Shown here piece after piece: positions 34,053-40,455 of a stretch of 43,162 nt of DNA. The position numbers were made by a program, and so were the translations under genes. Under the pieces are notes generated by a model. It made no database searches, was not told where the DNA came from, and worked only from the letters and a program-made list of their open reading frames with translations. The DNA is taken from positions 1-43,162 of the forward strand of contig JAEELL010000062.1 of the NCBI GenBank assembly GCA_016282745.1. Reading direction: 5' to 3'. Source of the DNA: Lachnospiraceae bacterium (lineage in GTDB: Bacteria > Bacillota > Clostridia > Lachnospirales > Lachnospiraceae). Position 1 is the stretch's first letter. Every line of letters starts with the position of its first letter.

Positions 34053-34919
34053 ATGATATATGGTGCACTGGAAGCCGGCGGAACTAAAATGGTTTGTGCA
34101 ATAGGAGATGAGAACGGTAAAATAATAGACCAGATTTCTATTCCGACAAAAACACCGGGCGAAACAATGCCTAAAATTATCGAATATTTTAAAGATAAGG
34201 ATATAAAAGCATTGGGCATTGCAACCTTTGGCCCTGTGGATGTACATCCTGAATCTCCAACATACGGTCACATTCTTGAAACTCCTAAAACAGCCTGGAT
34301 TGGTTTTGATTTATTGGGCTGTTTGAAAGATGCCCTTAATGTTCCTGCCGGAATTGATACCGATGTAAACGGTTCATTAATCGGTGAAGCTACCTGGGGC
34401 GCTGCAAAAGATGTGAGTGATGCAGTATATATTACTATCGGCACAGGTATTGGCGGAGGTATCATATCGGGTGGCAAAATCGTACACGGAATGCTTCATT
34501 CCGAACTCGGACATATGAAACTGGTCAGGGATCCTTCTGATAACTACACCGGAAAATGCCCATTCCACGGAACCTGTCTTGAAGGTCTGGCAAGCGGACC
34601 TGCAATAGAAGACCGCTGGGGAGTATCGGCAAAAGAACTTGTAGACAGAGATGAAGTATGGGAACTTGAAAGTTATTATATAGCCCAGGCTATTTCAAAT
34701 CTTATATTTATTATCAGCCCGAAAAAAATAATTCTTGGAGGCGGAGTAATGCATCAGGAACAACTATTCCCGTTAATCAGAAAAAAAGTTCTTGATAACC
34801 TGAACGGATATTTCAAACTGGATGAACTTTCTGATATTGATAATTACATTATTCCGGCAAGTCTCAATGACGACCAGGGAATTATGGGGGCAATAAAGAT
34901 AGCGATTGATGCTGTATAG
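34053..34919 (+). CDS. scrK: ROK-family fructokinase
   Basis: 288 residues, the size of Firmicutes ROK fructokinases. The N-terminal ATP site is GALEAGGTKMVCAIGD, followed by GIATFGPVDV, DTDVNGSLIGEATWGA with the catalytic Asp region, the ITIGTGIGGGII segment, and the Zn site formed by the HSELGHM and CPFHGTCLEGLASG blocks. It phosphorylates free fructose to fructose-6-phosphate in the cytosol. This is what a sucrose-6-phosphate cleaving enzyme would leave to be salvaged, so the gene fits the cluster. The ATG follows CAGGAGG. Confidence 0.93.
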   Translation: MIYGALEAGGTKMVCAIGDENGKIIDQISIPTKTPGETMPKIIEYFKDKDIKALGIATFGPVDVHPESPTYGHILETPKTAWIGFDLLGCLKDALNVPAGIDTDVNGSLIGEATWGAAKDVSDAVYITIGTGIGGGIISGGKIVHGMLHSELGHMKLVRDPSDNYTGKCPFHGTCLEGLASGPAIEDRWGVSAKELVDRDEVWELESYYIAQAISNLIFIISPKKIILGGGVMHQEQLFPLIRKKVLDNLNGYFKLDELSDIDNYIIPASLNDDQGIMGAIKIAIDAV

Positions 34920-34948
34920 TTCATTAATTTTAGGGAGGTGGACGTCGT

Positions 34949-36595
34949 ATGGAAATTTATGAAGGCAAATCTGTATTTGAAGGAATTGCGATTGGCAGAA
35001 TCAGTGTTTATAAGAAACAGGAACAATCTGTTAAGCGCGTAAAAATTGAAGATAAAGCCGCAGAAATCGAAAGATATTCCGCAGCCAGAGAAAAAGCAAT
35101 AGAGCAACTCAAGCATCTCTACGATAAAGCAGTAAAAGAAGTTGGAGAATCAGGCGCTGAAATATTTATGGCTCATCAGTTGATGATAGATGATGAAGAT
35201 TATATCGAATCAGTTGAGAGCATCATTGATACAGAGAGTGTAAATGCTGAATATGCCGTTGCAACGACCGGAGACAACATGGAAAAGATGTTTCTTGACA
35301 TGGAGGAAGAGTACTTCCGCGGAAGAGCAGCTGACGTAAAAGATATAACAGAAAGAATTATCAGTGCTCTTGCAGGAAACGACAACGGTGGAATTGTGTC
35401 TGACGAACCTGTTATTGTAGTTGCAGATGATTTGGCACCATCAGAGACAGTTCAGATGGACAAAGACAAAATATTATCCTTTGTTACTGTACACGGTTCT
35501 GCAAATTCACACACTTCAATTCTTGCAAAAACAATGAGTATCCCTGCTATTATCGGTTGCCCAATTCCATTATCAGATGAAGTTAATGGCAAAATGGCAG
35601 TTGTAGACGGATTCGAAGGCAAAATATACGTAGAGCCTGATGATGAGACAATGGCTGCAAAGAAGAAATTATTCCTTGAAGAAGAAGAAAAGAAGAGTTT
35701 GCTTAAACGTCTCAAAGGCAGAGAAAACATCACACTTGATGGTCAGAAGATTAATCTTTACGCTAATATTGGAAATACTAAAGATTTAGGTCTGGTTCTT
35801 CAAAATGATGCCGGAGGAATAGGTCTTTTCAGATCTGAATTTATTTACCTTGGATCAGATGATTATCCAACTGAAGAAGAACAGTTTGCAATATATAAAC
35901 AGGTTGCCCAGACTATGGCAGGCAAAAAGGTAATTATCAGAACCCTGGATATCGGTGCTGACAAACAGGCAGATTACTTCAAATTACCGGTTGAAGAAAA
36001 TCCTGCAATGGGACTTCGAGCAATAAGAATATGTCTCACAAGACCGGAGGTATTTAAAACTCAACTCAGAGCAATTTTAAGAGCAAGTGCATTTGGTAAG
36101 ATTTCAATAATGTTCCCTATGATTATTTCGGTTGATGAGGTACGAAAAATCAAAACTATAGTTGCTGAAGTAAAGAAAGAATTAGACAATGACGGAGTTG
36201 ATTATGACAAAGATATAGAACTTGGAATCATGATTGAAACACCTGCTGCTGTAATGGTTGCAGACGATCTGGCCGAAGAGGTTGATTTCTTCAGTGTCGG
36301 AACAAATGACCTTACACAGTATACTCTTGCAATAGACCGTCAGAATCAGTCATTAGATGATTTCTATGATTCTCACCATCCTGCAATTCTCAAAATGTTA
36401 AAGATGATTGCAGAAGCTGCACACAGACATGGCGCATGGGCAGGAATATGTGGTGAACTCGGTGCTGATTTATCTCTCACAAAAGAATTCCTTGCTATGG
36501 GATATGACGAACTTTCTGTTTCACCGGGTATGATTCTTCCAATCAGGAAAACTGTGTTGGAAACAAACGTAACAGAATATAAACAATCAAAATAA
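34949..36595 (+). CDS. ptsI: PTS Enzyme I (phosphoenolpyruvate-protein phosphotransferase)
   Basis: 548 residues, slightly shorter than the usual 570-575. The N-terminal domain has the HPr-binding helical part and the phospho-His H188 in HGSANSHTSILAKTMSIPAIIG, where GGRTSHTAI is more common. The PEP-binding barrel follows: GIGLFRSEFIYLG, RTLDIGADKQADYF, NPAMGLRAIRICL, the FSVGTNDLTQYTLAIDR block, and GICGELGADL with the catalytic Cys. It transfers phosphate from PEP to HPr. The ATG follows GGGAGGTGG. A strong terminator closes the cluster at 36632-36665. Confidence 0.96.
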   Translation: MEIYEGKSVFEGIAIGRISVYKKQEQSVKRVKIEDKAAEIERYSAAREKAIEQLKHLYDKAVKEVGESGAEIFMAHQLMIDDEDYIESVESIIDTESVNAEYAVATTGDNMEKMFLDMEEEYFRGRAADVKDITERIISALAGNDNGGIVSDEPVIVVADDLAPSETVQMDKDKILSFVTVHGSANSHTSILAKTMSIPAIIGCPIPLSDEVNGKMAVVDGFEGKIYVEPDDETMAAKKKLFLEEEEKKSLLKRLKGRENITLDGQKINLYANIGNTKDLGLVLQNDAGGIGLFRSEFIYLGSDDYPTEEEQFAIYKQVAQTMAGKKVIIRTLDIGADKQADYFKLPVEENPAMGLRAIRICLTRPEVFKTQLRAILRASAFGKISIMFPMIISVDEVRKIKTIVAEVKKELDNDGVDYDKDIELGIMIETPAAVMVADDLAEEVDFFSVGTNDLTQYTLAIDRQNQSLDDFYDSHHPAILKMLKMIAEAAHRHGAWAGICGELGADLSLTKEFLAMGYDELSVSPGMILPIRKTVLETNVTEYKQSK

Positions 36596-36631
36596 TATAT
36601 GAACTGAAAAGACTAACAAATGTTTAGCGTT

Positions 36632-36665
36632 AAAAAGGGCACTCTAAATAGTGCCCTTTTTCTTT
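36632..36665 (+). terminator. Strong terminator of the sucrose cluster
   Basis: AAAAAGGGCACT (36632-36643) and AGTGCCCTTTTT (36650-36661) are perfect 12-base arms with a 6-base loop and run into a T-tract. Confidence 0.92.
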
Positions 36666-36769
36666 AACTTCCAGTAATTTAATGTTCATATTTTTCTGAA
36701 GCAAAAATATACTAAAATTACTGAAAGGCTGAATAATTACAAATATATATAATAATCATGGTAAAGGTA

Positions 36770-36798
36770 TTGCATTTTCCTTGAAACAATTTTATAAT
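36770..36798 (+). promoter_or_regulatory. Probable promoter of the surface-protein pair
   Basis: TTGCAT at 36770-36775 and a perfect TATAAT at 36793-36798 are spaced by 17 bases, about 40 bases before the start at 36838. Confidence 0.65.
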
Positions 36799-36837
36799 AA
36801 TAGCCGTTGCAAAAAATGATTATTAAGGGGAGAAAAA

Positions 36838-39800
36838 GTGAGAATGAATTTGCTTAGGAAAACAGCGTACTATTTAGCTTTTACAATGCTTGTCGAGTCC
36901 GTAATTATCAATCTTGACACAAAAGTGTTTTCTAAAGAGTCAATGTCTTTGGAATCAATAAAAGAATGTAAAGAACGAGCTATTGACTGGCTTAAAAACA
37001 GTCAGAATAATGATGGAAGTTTCGGTGATAAATTAAATATATACTATACAGCGCAGCTGCTTGAAAGTCTGGAATATCAGGAAGATATAGATGATGAAAA
37101 GACGGCTGCTTTTTTGTGGCTTAAAGACAGAGAAGCAATGAGTAATGATGATCTGTTCAGAAAAAATCTTGCCATAATAAAGTCAGATGAAAATACAGAT
37201 GATAACGTAAACGAAATCGAAACAGACACTCTTCAAAACAGGGATGGTGGTTTTGGACTGTCAGAAGGATATAACAGTGATGTCCTTGATACGGTGCTTG
37301 CCATTAATTGCATGATTGAAAGCGACAATAACTATACTGAGAGTATTGGTAAGGCGATTAATTATTTAAAACGTAATCAGATGGAAGATGGAGGCTTTTC
37401 ATATTCAGGGGAAGCATCAAACGTGTATCTATCTGCGTATACATATAAAACATTAAATTCTTTTTTAGGTGAGTTTACAGACAGTTCAGTGAAAACAATG
37501 ACAGAACAGTGCGGTGACTATCTTTTAAGTATAGAAGATGAAAGTCAATTGTGGGGGCTTGAAGAAGAAAGCATAAGAGATTCGCTAATGGCTGCAATAT
37601 CCTTTGTCGCTGACGATGAGGAAACGCTCAAGAGAATAGCAATTATCGCTGAGAAGGTAGCTGATGATGGTAGTATTTATGAGGATGTTGAGTTGACGTC
37701 TCTTTATATAAACCTTATTAATGAATATGAAATGGCAACCGGTAACCTTGATTTTAACCACACAAAAATAAAGGATGTAAAAATAGTTGCCGACAAAGAA
37801 AGAATCGGCGCCTATTCTCAAGTTAGATTTGATGCAACTGTTCTTGGAATGAAGGATAATTACAACCTTAATGCTGTTGTTTTAGGAAATGAAGGATATG
37901 TAAAAACGCTGGATGAGGGTGATGATGGGGCATTTCTGTGGAATACGGAAAATAATACAGGCTCATTTGAAGTAGTCATATCTGTAACAGACAAAAATGA
38001 TGGAAGTATTGTCACCGCAAAAACTAAGAATGTAAAAGTATATGAAACTTTTGATGTGACAGCGGTTTCTCTTAATGTATCTCCAAGAGCATATAAGCAT
38101 GACTGTGGAAAGACTATAAAGATTGATACATCGGCACATATATTATCAAATGTAAAAAAAGATGTTACATCTGAAATAATTGTAAAGGATGAAGCAGGAA
38201 ATGTTTTGTTTACGGATAATAAAAAAAGCACTGGCGGATGTGAAAACAGGGAAGTACATTTTGAGGAAGTAAGCTTTAAACCTGAAATAGAAAAAACTTC
38301 AATTCTCAGTGTAACTGCAAACGTAAAGGCAGACGGAAAAGTTCTGAACACAAAAACAGAATTTATAAAAGTGTATGAATCAGAAGATGAAAACAGAATA
38401 GATATTGATTATGACGTAAGCAGCGATTATATCTATTCTGATACCGATGAAGTAAATGTTTCATTTAAATTATCAGGAAAAGGACTGTCTGAAACTATCA
38501 AGAGAAGACCGATAGATATAGTTATTATATTGGATAACTCAACCAGTATGCATAAAGAAGATTGGAATATGGCAATAGATGGTGCCAAGATAATCGTTGA
38601 AAATATGCAACCACAGGACAGAGTTGAATTAAGGTATATAACATCAGATAATCCGCAATTACAATTCTCAAATGAAAAAGAAAAACTATTAACTGAATTG
38701 GAAAAAAGAAAAAATAAATGGCTGTATGGAGCAACACCTATATATAGAGCATTGAATAATAGTGTTAAAGATTTTAAAGAGGAAGATAGAGACAGAGCAA
38801 TTTATATTTTCACAGATGGAGTAAGAGATCATGATGATGAGACTTTAAATGAGCAGGAGCTAATTGATAATGAGATAAAGGTGTACTCGGTTTTCATGGA
38901 ATGTAATGCTTCGGCTTCAGCTGTTGAAAAAGCAACTGAAATAATGAATCATATCGCTGATTTTACAGGTGGTATGGCCCTTAATGTACCTACCAATGAT
39001 AAGATTGCATCGTGTGTAACAGACCTTTTGGGTGATTTGTTCAAAATGGCAGGTAAAGATGTAAGACTTTCAATGACAGCTGATAAAGATATACCAACAG
39101 ATAACTTTATGTTTGAAACAAAGCCGGATGAAACTGTTGAAAATGAAGATGGAACAACGACGATTTGTTTTGACAGAAACTATATAAGTGTTGGTGAAGA
39201 TTTGGAGCTGAATCTGAAATGTACGCTTTCAAATCTGACACTTGATAATCAATTAAAACTTTTGAGCGGAATAGTCTTTTCGTACAAAGATGAGAATGAT
39301 GAAACAGTTGAAATAAATCTTGGAGACATTGTACTGGATGTTGTTACTGATATAAGTGATGAAATACCGGAACCTGTTAATGAAGAAGAAAACAAAGAAG
39401 CTGAAGACAAGATTGTGGTTATGAAAGAAAGTGACGGCACAAAGATATTGTCACACAATAAACCGGAAATAACAGAAGAAGAATCAAAAGAACTGATTTC
39501 AGGAAATATTGCTTTGTCAGAGAATGAGGCATATGTTGGGGATGAAATATCTGCTTATGTAGGCGTAAGCAAAGAAGAAAAAAATATCAAAACTGTTAAT
39601 GCGAAAGTAATATTAATAGACACAAAAGATACCGATAACACAAAAAGTTTTGAACAGATTGTAAGTGTTTCTGATTCTGATAAAACAGAAATATCAATTA
39701 ATACAGAAAATTTGTATGAAGGTAACTATGTTGCAATTTTTATGGCAGATATAAACGGTGAGATGACAGCACTTGATGCTGCCGGAGTGATTCTGAAAGA

Positions 39801-40437
39801 AAACAGATATGAATTTAAAGTTGAAAAATCAGAAGGTGGAAGTGTTGATATTCAAACAGGAAGTTTTAAGAGTGGTGAACTAATTAATGTAAAAGCCACT
39901 GCAGAGGAAGGATATGTGTTTGACCGTTGGGTATCAGAAGATGTTGAGATTGGAAATGCGGATGTAAACAGGTCTGAGATAAGTATTGTTATGCCTGCAA
40001 AAGAAGTTAATCTGAAGGCTGTTTTTGTTAAGGAAATGAATGAAAGCAGTCTTTCAAATGGAGAGGACAAACAAGCAGATATTATATCAAATGGTGGAAC
40101 TACAAACAATATTCCTAAAAAGGAGAATGTTAGTGTGGAACAAAAGTCAGGAAATATTGATACAAAAGTTACTGATATAAAATTCACCACACGAAATAAT
40201 GATAAACATAGTTTGGGCGGTAAAAACAACGAAGATAACAATAAGAAGAAAATCAAAAATGCAAAAGATTATCAGGAAAGTGATAAGAAGGCAAATATAT
40301 TTGCTAATCTTAGAAGTCCTTTGACAGGTGACTTTTATTCAAAAGACATTATAAGAATACTACTGTTTATTCAAAGCATAGCATTAATTGCCATATGCAT
40401 AATTTTGAAAAAAAGTCATAAAGAAAATGTAGAATAA
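36838..40437 (+). CDS. Cell-wall-anchored protein with toroid-like helical region, vWA domain and repeat domain
   Basis: 1199 residues from a GTG with AAGGGGAG at 36825-36832 (an ATG at 36844 is possible). Signal sequence residues 1 to about 33. Residues about 40-290 are helical with repeated NDGSFG, RDGGFG and EDGGFSY turns, the pattern of prenyltransferase/terpene-cyclase-like alpha-alpha toroids. Residues about 300-540 look like two beta-sandwich domains. A von Willebrand A domain follows at about 558-740 with a complete MIDAS: D566-x-S-x-S (DNSTSM), the Thr of GATPIY, and D660 (FTDG). Near 1005-1075 there is an InlB B-repeat-like unit (EGGSVDIQTGSF, EGYVFDRWVSE). The C-terminus has SPLTGD (1160-1165), a hydrophobic run and KKSHKENVE, like a sortase signal. 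Function unknown; adhesion or surface assembly is a guess. Confidence 0.82.
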   Translation: MRMNLLRKTAYYLAFTMLVESVIINLDTKVFSKESMSLESIKECKERAIDWLKNSQNNDGSFGDKLNIYYTAQLLESLEYQEDIDDEKTAAFLWLKDREAMSNDDLFRKNLAIIKSDENTDDNVNEIETDTLQNRDGGFGLSEGYNSDVLDTVLAINCMIESDNNYTESIGKAINYLKRNQMEDGGFSYSGEASNVYLSAYTYKTLNSFLGEFTDSSVKTMTEQCGDYLLSIEDESQLWGLEEESIRDSLMAAISFVADDEETLKRIAIIAEKVADDGSIYEDVELTSLYINLINEYEMATGNLDFNHTKIKDVKIVADKERIGAYSQVRFDATVLGMKDNYNLNAVVLGNEGYVKTLDEGDDGAFLWNTENNTGSFEVVISVTDKNDGSIVTAKTKNVKVYETFDVTAVSLNVSPRAYKHDCGKTIKIDTSAHILSNVKKDVTSEIIVKDEAGNVLFTDNKKSTGGCENREVHFEEVSFKPEIEKTSILSVTANVKADGKVLNTKTEFIKVYESEDENRIDIDYDVSSDYIYSDTDEVNVSFKLSGKGLSETIKRRPIDIVIILDNSTSMHKEDWNMAIDGAKIIVENMQPQDRVELRYITSDNPQLQFSNEKEKLLTELEKRKNKWLYGATPIYRALNNSVKDFKEEDRDRAIYIFTDGVRDHDDETLNEQELIDNEIKVYSVFMECNASASAVEKATEIMNHIADFTGGMALNVPTNDKIASCVTDLLGDLFKMAGKDVRLSMTADKDIPTDNFMFETKPDETVENEDGTTTICFDRNYISVGEDLELNLKCTLSNLTLDNQLKLLSGIVFSYKDENDETVEINLGDIVLDVVTDISDEIPEPVNEEENKEAEDKIVVMKESDGTKILSHNKPEITEEESKELISGNIALSENEAYVGDEISAYVGVSKEEKNIKTVNAKVILIDTKDTDNTKSFEQIVSVSDSDKTEISINTENLYEGNYVAIFMADINGEMTALDAAGVILKENRYEFKVEKSEGGSVDIQTGSFKSGELINVKATAEEGYVFDRWVSEDVEIGNADVNRSEISIVMPAKEVNLKAVFVKEMNESSLSNGEDKQADIISNGGTTNNIPKKENVSVEQKSGNIDTKVTDIKFTTRNNDKHSLGGKNNEDNNKKKIKNAKDYQESDKKANIFANLRSPLTGDFYSKDIIRILLFIQSIALIAICIILKKSHKENVE

Positions 40438-40455
40438 AAAAATACGAGGTATACC

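Noticed and set aside
37860-38351. 163-codon minus-strand open frame inside the vWA gene
   Set aside because: It lies wholly within a well-supported gene, has biased Ser/Phe/Thr composition typical of antisense readings, and no recognisable domain.
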